Source: Rhodoferax sp. OV413
GTDB lineage: Bacteria > Pseudomonadota > Gammaproteobacteria > Burkholderiales > Burkholderiaceae_C
Direction of reading: 5' to 3'
DNA length: 64,000 bases
Assembly: GCA_945861785.1 (NCBI GenBank)
Contig: CAMAWD010000010.1
Coordinates: 55,384-119,383 of the forward strand
Of this stretch, positions 46,154-54,510 are shown one piece after another; the stretch's first letter is position 1, and each line of letters opens with the position of its first letter. Below the pieces are notes generated by a model. The model searched no databases. It was not told the DNA's origin and saw nothing but the letters and a program-made list of their open reading frames with translations. Both the position numbers and the translations under genes were made by a program.

Positions 46154-47689
46154 ATGACATTGTTGCTCCCGGCCAATCTTGGCAACGCTTTGGCGACAGG
46201 CGCCGATCCCGAGGCGTCCGCCGTGATCGACTTGTCCGACCCCGGCGCAGCCCGGAGTTGGTCCTATGCGGAACTCGATGCGCTCATCGACGCGGTCGCT
46301 GCGGGCCTGCAGGGCGCCGGGGTGTTGGTGGGGGCCCGCGTCGGTCTGGCCTGCGGCAATTCGGCGCGCGCCATCGCGGTCCTGCTTGGAGTCATGCGCG
46401 CAGGTTGTGTTGTGGTGCCCATCAACCCGCGCGCCGGCGTTGAAACAGTTCATTTCATGTGTGACGACGCCGATATGGTGCTGGTGTTCGCGGACCGGGC
46501 CAGCCTGGCCGTGATCCCTGGCCACCGCCATGTGGTCAGCCTGGAGGATCCCGAGTTCGAGCGGTTTCTGCGGCCAGGGCCGTTCGCGTCTGTGGTCCCT
46601 GCGCCAGATCAGACGGCGATGATCCTCTACACATCCGGGTCGACCGGCCGGCCCAAGGGCGTCTTGTTGTCGCATGACAGCCAACTGCGCATTGCAGCTG
46701 GTTACGCTACGCCGTCAATGGCCGATTGCCTGGCGGCGGGGCCGACGATTGTTGCTGCGCCGATCTTTCACATGAATGCGACGGTCAATGTAACCATGAC
46801 GTTCCTGTTGCACGGTCCCTTGGTGCTGCTGGGGCGGTTCGATGCGAAGGCGTTCATCGATGCGCTGTCGACTTACCGTGTGACTGTTTTGAGTGGCGTG
46901 CCGACCATGACGGCGCTGATGGCCCAGGAGCGCGAGGCCCTGGCGCGTGCCGAGCTCTCGGCGGTCCGTCTGGTGGTGATCGGTTCGGCCCCTCTCTCCT
47001 TGACCGTGCTGGGCCAGGTGCAACAGCTTTTCCCGGGTGCTGCGATCATCAACAGCTACGGCACCACGGAAACCGGCGCCGGCTACTTCGGCGCGCATCC
47101 CCAGGGCACGACAAGACCGCCAATGTCGGTTGGTCATCCGCAACCGCACGCAGAAATGCGCCTGGTTGGGGCGGCTGCGCCGAACGAAGGTGTGCTGGAA
47201 ATCCGCACGCCCACCCGCATGAGCGGCTACCTGAACCGCCCGGAGCTTACGCGGGAGAAGTTGCAGGACGGCTGGATCAACACTGGCGACATCATGCGCC
47301 GCGATACCGACGGATGGTTCTATTTCGTAGGGCGCGCCGACGACATGTTCGTGTGCGCCGGCGAGAACGTCTACCCCGGCGCGGTCGAACGCCTGATGGA
47401 GCGCCATCCGGATGTGAGCGAGGTCTGCGTGCTGCCTTTGCCCGACCCTGTTCGCGGCCAGATGCCGGTGGCCTTCGTCGTTGCGCGTGCGGGCACGGCG
47501 CCCACGGAGCAAGAATTGAAGGATTTCGTGATTGCGAACGCCGCCCCCTACCTGTATCCGAGACGCGTCTGGTTTGTCGACCAGATGCCGCTGGCCGGCA
47601 CCAACAAGATTGACCGAAACGCACTCAAGACCCGTGCCACTTTGATGTTCGAGCGCCAGGCTGGCGGCGAATCGCTGGAGCAGACCTGA
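46154..47689 (+). CDS. AMP-dependent acyl-CoA synthetase/ligase
   Basis: This 511-residue acyl-adenylate-forming ligase has the ATP loop MILYTSGSTGRPKGVLLSHD, NSYGTTETGAGYF, DGWINTGDIMRRDTDGWFYF and GRADDMFVCAGENVYPGAVE, with the catalytic Lys in GTNKIDRNALK. It should activate the imported acid to its CoA thioester, the first step of the island's pathway. The substrate (aliphatic, cyclic or aromatic) is not evident. Start ATG 46154; an upstream TTG at 46121 is possible. Its stop overlaps the ATG of the next short frame. Confidence 0.87.
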   Translation: MTLLLPANLGNALATGADPEASAVIDLSDPGAARSWSYAELDALIDAVAAGLQGAGVLVGARVGLACGNSARAIAVLLGVMRAGCVVVPINPRAGVETVHFMCDDADMVLVFADRASLAVIPGHRHVVSLEDPEFERFLRPGPFASVVPAPDQTAMILYTSGSTGRPKGVLLSHDSQLRIAAGYATPSMADCLAAGPTIVAAPIFHMNATVNVTMTFLLHGPLVLLGRFDAKAFIDALSTYRVTVLSGVPTMTALMAQEREALARAELSAVRLVVIGSAPLSLTVLGQVQQLFPGAAIINSYGTTETGAGYFGAHPQGTTRPPMSVGHPQPHAEMRLVGAAAPNEGVLEIRTPTRMSGYLNRPELTREKLQDGWINTGDIMRRDTDGWFYFVGRADDMFVCAGENVYPGAVERLMERHPDVSEVCVLPLPDPVRGQMPVAFVVARAGTAPTEQELKDFVIANAAPYLYPRRVWFVDQMPLAGTNKIDRNALKTRATLMFERQAGGESLEQT

Positions 47690-47943
47690 TGCGGCGGTTC
47701 GAGTCGCCTGGTGGCGCCGAGATGGTTGTTGACGGTCGCCCACAGCTGAATTTCGGTGGGTACGGTTGCCCGGGCTCGGCATGCGAACCTGCGCCCATCG
47801 GCGCCGAATCGGAAGCGCGTGCGTTCTTCGGTGTCGACGGTGCGACGCACCTCGCCACCGGCTGCCTGCCTGGCTTCATGGCAGCGGCTGGCCTGGCGCC
47901 GCCTTTTGATGCCGAGCCTTGCCACATCTTCTTCAACGCGTGA
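47689..47943 (+). pseudogene. Short frame resembling a decayed AONS/KBL-type PLP enzyme
   Basis: The 84-residue frame opens over the ligase stop. VVDGRPQLNFGGYG resembles the start of alpha-oxoamine synthase-like enzymes (usually followed by YLGL). ESEARAFFGVDGATHLATG then FMAAAGLAPPFD resembles the later helix-strand region preceding the substrate pocket. About 30-40 residues between these blocks and the whole PLP-binding rest are missing. I read it as a remnant with an internal deletion; a small unrelated protein is the alternative. Confidence 0.4.
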
Positions 47944-47969
47944 CTCGGCCCACGAAACTTCACCACACC

Positions 47970-48830
47970 ATGCCGATCAGAACCCTCGACCACTTCCTGA
48001 TTCTGGTGGACCCGCTCGAGCCTGCAGCGGCCACCTACGCGCGACTGGGCTTTCACGTACGGCCGATCGCACAGCACCTCGACCTTGGCTCGGCCAACTG
48101 CGTCATCCACCTAAGGGACACCTACCTCGAGTTGCTCTTCCTCGGCGACGCTCCACCAGTGTTCCAGCACCAGTACCGGCCCCGCCTCGCGGCGGGCCAG
48201 GGACTCGCACACGTGAGTCTGAACAGCCGCAGCCTGGAGGCCGACCGGGAGCGTCTGGCGGCGGCTGGCCTTCAACCCGGACCGATCGTGAGCGCGCGGC
48301 GCGCGATCATGCGACCGGACGGCCGAGTCGACGAAACCGCCAGCTCGTTTTTCTACATCTGGCGCGACGAACATCGCTACATGTCGCTGTTCCAGTCTTT
48401 CCATGCCAAGCCTGACACCATCTTCATCGATGCCTACACCGAGCACGCCAATACGGCGGCTGACGTGGTGCGGCTGGTGTACATGTCGGACGACCCGGCG
48501 CGGGACCTTGGCTACTTCACCGCCCTGTTTGAGGGCCCGCCAGCCACCGTCGGGCCGGATGGATTTTCCTTCGTGGGCCCACGCGGCGAGATTACAGAGG
48601 TGATGACCGTCATGCGGGCGACTGCCCGTTACGGAGCCAACTTGCCGGGCGCTGGCCTGTGCCAGCTGGGTGGCCTGCCGGTCGCGTTGCACTATTCGGT
48701 CGGGTCGGTGGCGCAGTGCACGGCATACCTCCAGTCACAAGGCGTGCCGCTGGAGCCATTCGACGGCGGCGTGGTGGTTGCAGCCGATGGGGCTTGCGGT
48801 GTGACCACGGTCTTTGAACCCATGATGTGA
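47970..48830 (+). CDS. VOC (glyoxalase-like) family protein
   Basis: This 286-residue protein has an opening strand and metal-His pattern, LDHFLILVDPLEPAAATYARLGF, as in the glyoxalase-like domain family. It contains two VOC modules (IHLRDTYLELLFLGD; the second near 150-280 with VVRLVYMSDDPARDLGYFTALFEG). Possible roles are ring-cleavage dioxygenase-like, isomerase or lyase chemistry on a pathway intermediate; none can be assigned. It is 10 bases upstream of livH. Confidence 0.75.
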   Translation: MPIRTLDHFLILVDPLEPAAATYARLGFHVRPIAQHLDLGSANCVIHLRDTYLELLFLGDAPPVFQHQYRPRLAAGQGLAHVSLNSRSLEADRERLAAAGLQPGPIVSARRAIMRPDGRVDETASSFFYIWRDEHRYMSLFQSFHAKPDTIFIDAYTEHANTAADVVRLVYMSDDPARDLGYFTALFEGPPATVGPDGFSFVGPRGEITEVMTVMRATARYGANLPGAGLCQLGGLPVALHYSVGSVAQCTAYLQSQGVPLEPFDGGVVVAADGACGVTTVFEPMM

Positions 48831-48840
48831 GGGTATTTCG

Positions 48841-49857
48841 ATGAAGCTTCCATCTACCTCGAGCACCGGTCATGGGCTTGGCGCTGGCGACCAACGCGGT
48901 GCCACGGCATCGTTTTCGCCGCCCGCACTGGTGCTTCTCGGGTTGCTGGGCGTGGTCGCGCTGTTGGCGGCTGTTTTCGGCCTGCAGGCTGCCGCTCAGG
49001 CGACCGTCAATGGCCTGGTGGCAGGGTCGTACCTTGGCCTGGGCGCGATCGGCCTGACGCTGGTGTTTGGCGTCTTGCGTCTGGTGAATTTTGCCCACGG
49101 CGACCTGTTGACGGCGGGTGCCTATTTCGTCATCGGGCTGTCGGCCCTTGGGCTTCCGTTGCTGCTTGCAGTGCCGGCGGCCATTGCCGGTGCTGCTGCG
49201 CTGGCCTATGTGTCGGAACTGCTGATCTGGCGCCCCATGCGCGACGCCAGGGCCGGAGTGCTCCAGCTGTTCCTGACCGCCATCGGCCTGGCGCTGGTGA
49301 TCCGGTTTTCGATTCAGTTCGTTGCTGGCGGGCAGGCGCGCACGCTGGGGGTGGATATCCTGAGCGCAGTCGAATTCGGTGGCGTGCGCCTTGGTCTGAT
49401 GCAAGCCACCGTGCTGGGGACAGGGCTGCTGACGATGGTGCTGGTCGGTCTGATGCTGCGCCACACAAGGCTTGGCAAACAGATGCGGGCCTACGCCGAC
49501 AACCGCGCCTTGGCCGAGGTCTCGGGCATCGAAACCGGCCGCATCGTGGTCATCACGTGGCTACTGTCGGGGGCGTTGGCGGGCCTGTCCGGTCTGCTGT
49601 ACGCGGGTGCGATTGGCACCTTCAACCCGAACTTTGGTCTCACCTTGCTGTTGAGCCTGTTTGCGGCCGCGATCCTGGGTGGCATCGGCAATGCCTATGG
49701 CGCATTGATCGGGGGCTTGGTGATCGGTCTTTCCCAGGAGTGGGCCACGCTGCTCTTCAACCCACGGTGGAAGCCCGCAGTCGGCTTCGCAATCCTGATT
49801 CTCACCCTGCTGGTGCTGCCCCAGGGGATTTTCGGCAAAGCGAGGCGCAAATCATGA
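48841..49857 (+). CDS. livH: Branched-chain-type ABC transporter permease (LivH family)
   Basis: This 338-residue inner-membrane permease has ATVNGLVAGSYLGLGAIGLTL, FGVLRLVNFAHGDLLTAGAY and GALAGLSGLLYAGAIGTFNP, the LivH signatures. About 40 extra residues precede the first conserved helix. The stop overlaps the livM start (ATGA). With livM, livG and livF it forms a complete import complex for the ligand of the LivJ-type protein at 44770. Confidence 0.92.
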   Translation: MKLPSTSSTGHGLGAGDQRGATASFSPPALVLLGLLGVVALLAAVFGLQAAAQATVNGLVAGSYLGLGAIGLTLVFGVLRLVNFAHGDLLTAGAYFVIGLSALGLPLLLAVPAAIAGAAALAYVSELLIWRPMRDARAGVLQLFLTAIGLALVIRFSIQFVAGGQARTLGVDILSAVEFGGVRLGLMQATVLGTGLLTMVLVGLMLRHTRLGKQMRAYADNRALAEVSGIETGRIVVITWLLSGALAGLSGLLYAGAIGTFNPNFGLTLLLSLFAAAILGGIGNAYGALIGGLVIGLSQEWATLLFNPRWKPAVGFAILILTLLVLPQGIFGKARRKS

Positions 49858-50780
49858 GCATCGACTTCTGGATCGGCGTTGGTGTCATTGCAGGCATCTA
49901 TGGAATCTTCACTCTCGGACTCCAGCTCAATGCGGGTTTCACCGGGATCCTGAACTTCGGCCAGGCGGGCTTCATGGCCATCGGCGCCTACACCGTCGGC
50001 CTGCTCGTCACCGAGCAGGGCTGGTCCCTCTGGGTGGCGCTGCCGGCCGGTGTGTGCCTTTCCGTGGTAGCCGGGGTGCTGGTGGGTTTGCCGTCGCTGC
50101 GCCTGCGGTCGGACTACTTCGCCATCGCGACGATTGCCTTCGCCGAGATCGTCCGTTACACGCTGCAAAACGCGGAGTTCGCGGGCGGCAACCAGGGTGT
50201 GCTGGGATTCGATGCGCAGTGGCAGGACGTGGTGGCCTGGATGCTCAAGCAACTGGCGCCGCTGGGGCTGGGGGCGCACGGACAACTCCCGCTGCTGATC
50301 GTGGTGTGGGTCGTGTTCGTCGGGCTGGTGGTCGGGCTCGCACGGCTTCAGAAGACACCCTGGGGCCGGGTGCTCAGAGCGGTGCGCGAGGATGAGGACG
50401 CCGCCTCCGTCCTGGGCAAGAACGTTCTGTCCTACAAGTTGCAATCCCTGGGGATCGCTGCGGCGCTTGCAGCCATCGCCGGGTTTTTCCTCGCGCTCAA
50501 TGTCACGTATTTGTACCCGAGCGTCTTTGACCCATCATTTACCTTCCTGGGTTACGCCGCGCTGGTGCTGGGCGGCTTGGCCAGCTATTGGGGTGTGGCT
50601 CTTGGCGCGGTGTTGTTCTGGACCTTGATCGAGGGCACGCGTTTCCTGGAACTGGGCCTGAACAGCGGCCAGCAGGCCGCCTTGCGTTTCATCATCGTCG
50701 GTTTGTTCCTGATCGGCCTGAGCATGTGGCGGCCGCAAGGCTTGCTGGGGAATCGCGCTGAAATGGTGGCCCGTTCGTGA
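49854..50780 (+). CDS. livM: Branched-chain-type ABC transporter permease (LivM family)
   Basis: This 308-residue permease has GIFTLGLQLNAGFTGILNFG, QAGFMAIGAYTVG, LPSLRLRSDYFAIATIAFAE and RAVREDEDAASVLGKN, typical of LivM. The ATG overlaps the livH stop. The end overlaps the GTG of livG (GTGA). It is the second membrane subunit of the importer. Confidence 0.92.
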   Translation: MSIDFWIGVGVIAGIYGIFTLGLQLNAGFTGILNFGQAGFMAIGAYTVGLLVTEQGWSLWVALPAGVCLSVVAGVLVGLPSLRLRSDYFAIATIAFAEIVRYTLQNAEFAGGNQGVLGFDAQWQDVVAWMLKQLAPLGLGAHGQLPLLIVVWVVFVGLVVGLARLQKTPWGRVLRAVREDEDAASVLGKNVLSYKLQSLGIAAALAAIAGFFLALNVTYLYPSVFDPSFTFLGYAALVLGGLASYWGVALGAVLFWTLIEGTRFLELGLNSGQQAALRFIIVGLFLIGLSMWRPQGLLGNRAEMVARS

Positions 50781-51550
50781 CGGCACCCATCCTGGCCGTT
50801 GACGGAGTGTCCAAGAGCTTTGGCGGTCTGCGCGCCGTCGACGCGGCGCGATTCACGGTGGACGCGGGCTCCGTGACAGCCCTGATCGGACCCAATGGCG
50901 CCGGCAAGACCACCATGTTCGACGTCATCAGCGGCATGACCAGCCCGGACGAGGGCACCATCATGCTGGAGGGGCGTCGCATCGACGCGTGCAAGCCCCA
51001 CACCATCGCGCGCCTGGGCTTGGCGCGCACGTTTCAGCTGACACGGGTATTTGCGGGTATGCAGGTGATGGACAACATGCTGCTGGCCAATCCGCGCCAA
51101 CCGGGCGAGCATCTGGCGGGCCTGCTGCTGCACTCCCGGCGTGGCCGCGAGAGCGAGCATGCCGCCCGGGCCAAGGCGACCGAACTGCTCGAGGTGTTCG
51201 GGCTCGCGGCCAAGTCCGCAGAGTATGCCGGCAATCTCTCGGGCGGCCAGCGCAAGCTGCTCGAGGTGGCCCGCATCTTGATGCTCGAGCCCCGGTTGGT
51301 CCTGCTCGACGAACCCATGGCCGGGGTCAATCCGTCGCTGGGTCATCGGTTGTTGGACCACATCGCGCAATTGCGGCGCGAGAAGGGGATCACTTTCCTG
51401 TTCGTCGAACACGATATGGACGTGGTCATGACCCGCGCCGACCGCGTCATCGTGATGGCCCAGGGGTCGGTCATAGCCGACGGAACGCCCGACAAGGTCC
51501 GCTCGGATCCGCGTGTGATCGACGCCTATCTCGGGGGGATCTCGGCATGA
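50777..51550 (+). CDS. livG: Branched-chain-type ABC transporter ATPase (LivG family)
   Basis: This 257-residue ATPase has Walker A GPNGAGKTTMFDVISGM, GLARTFQLTRVFAGM, signature NLSGGQRKLLEVARIL, Walker B LVLLDEPMAGVNPSLG and the switch His in FVEHDMDVVM. The PNGAGKTT plus VNP pattern identifies LivG. Its stop overlaps the first ATG of the tandem repeat that precedes livF. Confidence 0.93.
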   Translation: MTAPILAVDGVSKSFGGLRAVDAARFTVDAGSVTALIGPNGAGKTTMFDVISGMTSPDEGTIMLEGRRIDACKPHTIARLGLARTFQLTRVFAGMQVMDNMLLANPRQPGEHLAGLLLHSRRGRESEHAARAKATELLEVFGLAAKSAEYAGNLSGGQRKLLEVARILMLEPRLVLLDEPMAGVNPSLGHRLLDHIAQLRREKGITFLFVEHDMDVVMTRADRVIVMAQGSVIADGTPDKVRSDPRVIDAYLGGISA

Positions 51551-51661
51551 GCGCCGCGCCGGGCCGCCCCCAAGCAAGCTCGCACCGCAGCCCGCAGGGC
51601 GAAGGTAATCTGATGAGCGCCGCGCCGGGCCGCCCCCAAGCAAGCTCGCACCGCAGCCCGC
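51547..51661 (+). repeat. Tandem coupling repeat, copies A and B (livG/livF junction)
   Basis: Forty-nine identical bases occur at 51547-51595 and 51613-51661 (period 66, a multiple of three). Copy A begins over the livG stop (ATGA). The spacer between copies ends GAAGGTAATCTG, placing a ribosome-site-like GAAGG before the ATG of copy B. Confidence 0.92.
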
Positions 51662-52374
51662 TGGTGCTTCACGCGCACGGCGTGGTCGCGGGGTATAGCC
51701 CTGAAGTGGATATTCTCAACGGCGTCAATCTCTCGGTGCACCAGGCGGAGATGGTGACCGTGGTCGGTCCCAATGGTGCCGGCAAGTCGACCCTGCTCAA
51801 GGCCATCGTCGGTCTGGTCAAGCTCAAGCAGGGTCACATCACGCTTCAAGGCAGGGACATCGCGGGCCTGCGGGCCAGTGCCGTTGCCCGCAGTGGCCTG
51901 GGCTACGTTCCCCAGCGCGAAAACGTCTTCGAAACCCTGTCTGTACGCGAAAACCTGGAGATCGGCCTGACGCCGCGCACCGACCTGGACCTGGGTGACA
52001 GGCTGGCCGTCATGTACGGGCTGTTTCCGCGATTGGCGGAAAGACTGCTGCAGCCGGCTGGAAACCTTTCGGGCGGCGAGCGCCAGATGCTGGCCATGGC
52101 GCGCGCGTTGATGCCCGATCCGAAGGTGCTGTTGCTGGACGAGCCGACGGCCGGGCTGGCGCCGCGCTTCGTGCAGGCGATGTTCGAACAGGTGGCCGCC
52201 ATCAATCGCGCCGGCGTGAGCATCCTGATGGTGGAGCAGAACGCCAGGCCGGCCCTGGCCATGTCACACCGCGGTTATGTGCTGGACCTCGGGCGCAATG
52301 CCTACGAAGGCTCGGGCCAGAGCCTGCTCGACGATCCGAAGGTGGCGCAACTCTATCTGGGTGGTGGCCGGTGA
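51547..52374 (+). CDS. livF: Branched-chain-type ABC transporter ATPase (LivF family) with repeat-derived N-terminus
   Basis: This 275-residue ATPase, if started at ATG 51547, has Walker A GPNGAGKSTLLKAIVGL, LGYVPQRENVFETLSVRENL, signature NLSGGERQMLAMARALM, Walker B VLLLDEPTAGLAP and EQNARPALAMSHRGYVL. These are LivF features. The normal LivF sequence begins only at about residue 39 (LVLHAHGVVAGY). The first 38 residues are two in-frame translations of a 49-base tandem repeat (MSAAPGRPQASSHRSP twice). ATG 51613 has GAAGG 7 bases upstream inside the first repeat and is an alternative start. Confidence 0.92.
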   Translation: MSAAPGRPQASSHRSPQGEGNLMSAAPGRPQASSHRSPLVLHAHGVVAGYSPEVDILNGVNLSVHQAEMVTVVGPNGAGKSTLLKAIVGLVKLKQGHITLQGRDIAGLRASAVARSGLGYVPQRENVFETLSVRENLEIGLTPRTDLDLGDRLAVMYGLFPRLAERLLQPAGNLSGGERQMLAMARALMPDPKVLLLDEPTAGLAPRFVQAMFEQVAAINRAGVSILMVEQNARPALAMSHRGYVLDLGRNAYEGSGQSLLDDPKVAQLYLGGGR

Positions 52375-52422
52375 ACGGTGCATCGCTGCGCGCCTCATCT
52401 CTTGTTTCCATTCCATGAAAGT

Positions 52423-52905
52423 ATGCCCATGGTCAATCAAACATCTACAGCGCCCATCGCTGCAGGTCACGGCACGGGGCCGAAGCTCGACTTCGCGGCA
52501 CTGGACGTGCTGGTGCGGGACTCGCCCTTTCACCGGTGGCTGGGCGTCGGTCTAGCCAAGCTCACGCCCGATCTGGTGGAGTTGACACTGCCGTGGCGCG
52601 AGGAGTTTGTCTCTGACCCCACGATCCGATACACCCATGGCGGAATACTGGCCACGCTGATCGACCTGGCAGCTGACTACGCCATCACCGCCCGGTTGGG
52701 GCGGGGAGTGCCGACGGTCGACTTGCGCATCGACTACCACAAGGCGGCGATGCCCGGCCCGCTGCTGGCCCGGGCACACGTGATCAAGCTCGGCGGCACC
52801 CTGGCGACCGCCGAAGCCCATGTCTACGACGAAGCGGGTGCGCTGATCGCCAGCGGACGCGGGGTCTACCTGACACTGATCCGGGCTGCGCCAAGCCATG
52901 CTTAA
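52423..52905 (+). CDS. PaaI-type hotdog thioesterase
   Basis: This 160-residue single hotdog-domain protein has YTHGGILATLIDLAADYAITARLG (the HGG(x)2-4 with Asp pattern of PaaI thioesterases), VDLRIDYHKAAMPGPLLARAHVI and ATAEAHVYDEAGALIASGRGVYL. It would hydrolyse a dead-end or excess acyl-CoA of the pathway. ATG 52423 or 52429 (MPMVNQ). It overlaps the next VOC frame by 8 bases. Compare the hotdog domain fused to TetR at 43470-44564. Confidence 0.88.
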   Translation: MPMVNQTSTAPIAAGHGTGPKLDFAALDVLVRDSPFHRWLGVGLAKLTPDLVELTLPWREEFVSDPTIRYTHGGILATLIDLAADYAITARLGRGVPTVDLRIDYHKAAMPGPLLARAHVIKLGGTLATAEAHVYDEAGALIASGRGVYLTLIRAAPSHA

Positions 52906-53212
52906 GCTCGACCATATCCTGTGGGCGGCCCCCGACCTGATCGAGGGTGCGCGGCTGTTCGTGCAGTTGACCGGTGTCACACCGGTGCATGGCGGGTCCC
53001 ATCCGGGATTGGGCACGGTCAACCGCCTGGTGTCACTCGGAGACGGCAGTTATCTCGAAATCATCGCTCCGGATCCGCAGCAGAGCTTGTCCGGCACCCG
53101 GCACCTGAGATTCAAAGCCGCACCGGCCACCGGGAAGCATTTATTGACCGGTGACGCGCGGGCCCAGCCATGTTGGTCAGGCCGCATGCGATCACCCCAA
53201 CAGGAGGATTGA
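52898..53212 (+). pseudogene. Truncated glyoxalase-like (VOC) protein
   Basis: The 104-residue frame begins LKLDHILWAAPDLIEGARLF, then GGSHPGLGTVNRLVSLGDGSYLEII, a clear glyoxalase-like domain start. Family members usually run past 200 residues. Here the similarity stops near residue 65 (DPQQ), and an unrelated tail (RHLRFKAAPATG to RSPQQED) ends the frame. A deletion of the C-terminal half is likely. It retains its start overlap with the thioesterase gene and lies 3 bases ahead of the dehydrogenase. Confidence 0.65.
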
Positions 53213-53215
53213 GAA

Positions 53216-54229
53216 ATGCGTGCAGTTGTACTTCACCAGCATGGTGGATCGGAGAACATGGTCTACGAGGCGGCCTACCGCGACCCGGTCGCCGGGCCGG
53301 GCGACGTGATTCTCAAGGTCGGGGCCTGTGCGCTCAACTACCACGACGTGTTCACCCGCAACGGCATGCCGGGCATCAAGATACCGCTGCCCATCATCAT
53401 CGGGATCGACGTCGCCGGCGAGATCGTCGGGCTCGCACCGGATGTCACGGGGTTTGCCGTCGGTGACCGGGTTCTGGTGGATCCGATCGACCGGGTCAAA
53501 GGGGGACTGCTGGGCGAAACGTTCGACGGTGGCCTGGCGCAGTACGTGCTGGTTCCGGCACACATGCTGATCAAGCTGGATGACGCGATCGGTTATGCCG
53601 AGGCGGCGGCGCTGCCGGTCGCCTACGGCACCGCCTACCGGATGATGGTGACCCGCGGAAAGATCCAGCCGGGCGAGACCGTGATGGTCCTCGGCGCTTC
53701 GGGCGGTGTCGGGACCTGCTGTGTGCAGCTTGCCAAACAGGCGGGTGCGACGGTGATTGCGTGTGCCTCCTCTGACGAGAAGATCGCACGATTGAAGGAG
53801 ATAGGAGCCGACATCGGCATCAACTATGCAAACACCGACTGGGTCGCCGAATGCCGCCGCCAATACGGCAAGCCCAGTGCCTTGGGAAGGCCGGGCGGGG
53901 GCATCGACGTGGTCGTGAATTTCACGGGCGGCGACACCTGGACCAAATCGCTGCGCGTGCTGCGCCGCGACGGGCGGCTGCTCACCTGCGGAGCCACCGC
54001 GGGTTACGACCCGAAGGAAGACATCCGGTTCATCTGGACGTTCGAGTTGAACATCGTGGGGTCGGATGGCTGGTCGCGAGATGACGTACACGCTCTGCTG
54101 GCCTTGGTGAAGAGCGGAAAGCTCAAGCCGACCATTCACCCCGAACGCTTCGCGCTCGATTCCGCCGGCGACGCCATGCGGGTTCTGGATCAGCGCCAGG
54201 CCATCGGAAAAGTCATCATCGAGCCCTGA
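53216..54229 (+). CDS. Zinc-type MDR alcohol dehydrogenase / quinone oxidoreductase
   Basis: This 337-residue medium-chain dehydrogenase/reductase has the GroES-like N-terminal domain (GDVILKVGACALNYHDVFTRNG, GIDVAGEIVGLAP). The Rossmann fold is at GETVMVLGASGGVGTCCVQLAKQAGA. The structural-zinc Cys cluster is absent, so it may be closer to quinone/enoyl-CoA reductases than to zinc alcohol dehydrogenases. AGGAGG lies upstream within the end of the truncated VOC gene. It is probably the redox step of the island's pathway. Confidence 0.88.
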   Translation: MRAVVLHQHGGSENMVYEAAYRDPVAGPGDVILKVGACALNYHDVFTRNGMPGIKIPLPIIIGIDVAGEIVGLAPDVTGFAVGDRVLVDPIDRVKGGLLGETFDGGLAQYVLVPAHMLIKLDDAIGYAEAAALPVAYGTAYRMMVTRGKIQPGETVMVLGASGGVGTCCVQLAKQAGATVIACASSDEKIARLKEIGADIGINYANTDWVAECRRQYGKPSALGRPGGGIDVVVNFTGGDTWTKSLRVLRRDGRLLTCGATAGYDPKEDIRFIWTFELNIVGSDGWSRDDVHALLALVKSGKLKPTIHPERFALDSAGDAMRVLDQRQAIGKVIIEP

Positions 54230-54510
54230 AAATCTCTCTCGGCGTACTGGTATTCGAGGGGAGTGAGTTGCTTGTGGGGCTTTCAGGCGGGAGTGGACAA
54301 CGCCGTCGAAGTCAGGGGCGTCATGCAGGTCGACCAGAAGGATGTTGTTCTGCCACGGATCACGGGCGACACCTTCGCGTTGGCCCAGGGGCTGCAGTTG
54401 CCCGGTCAAGGGGAGGTGCGCCAGACAAAGGACACCAAAGCGACTCGCGGGCGGCGCGTGTCGGCTTAGGATGCTGGTGGCGAAACGCGCCACTGAACGA
54501 GGAGACATCG
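54230..54510. other. Gap between MDR gene and BUG gene
   Basis: Both strands carry open frames across this 281-base stretch, but none resembles a known family. I see no promoter or hairpin of note. It may be the remains of a lost gene, since it interrupts an otherwise tightly packed run. Confidence 0.4.

Noticed and set aside
54263..54469. 68-codon frame between the MDR and BUG genes
   Set aside because: No family resemblance and no ribosome site; treated as unexplained gap.
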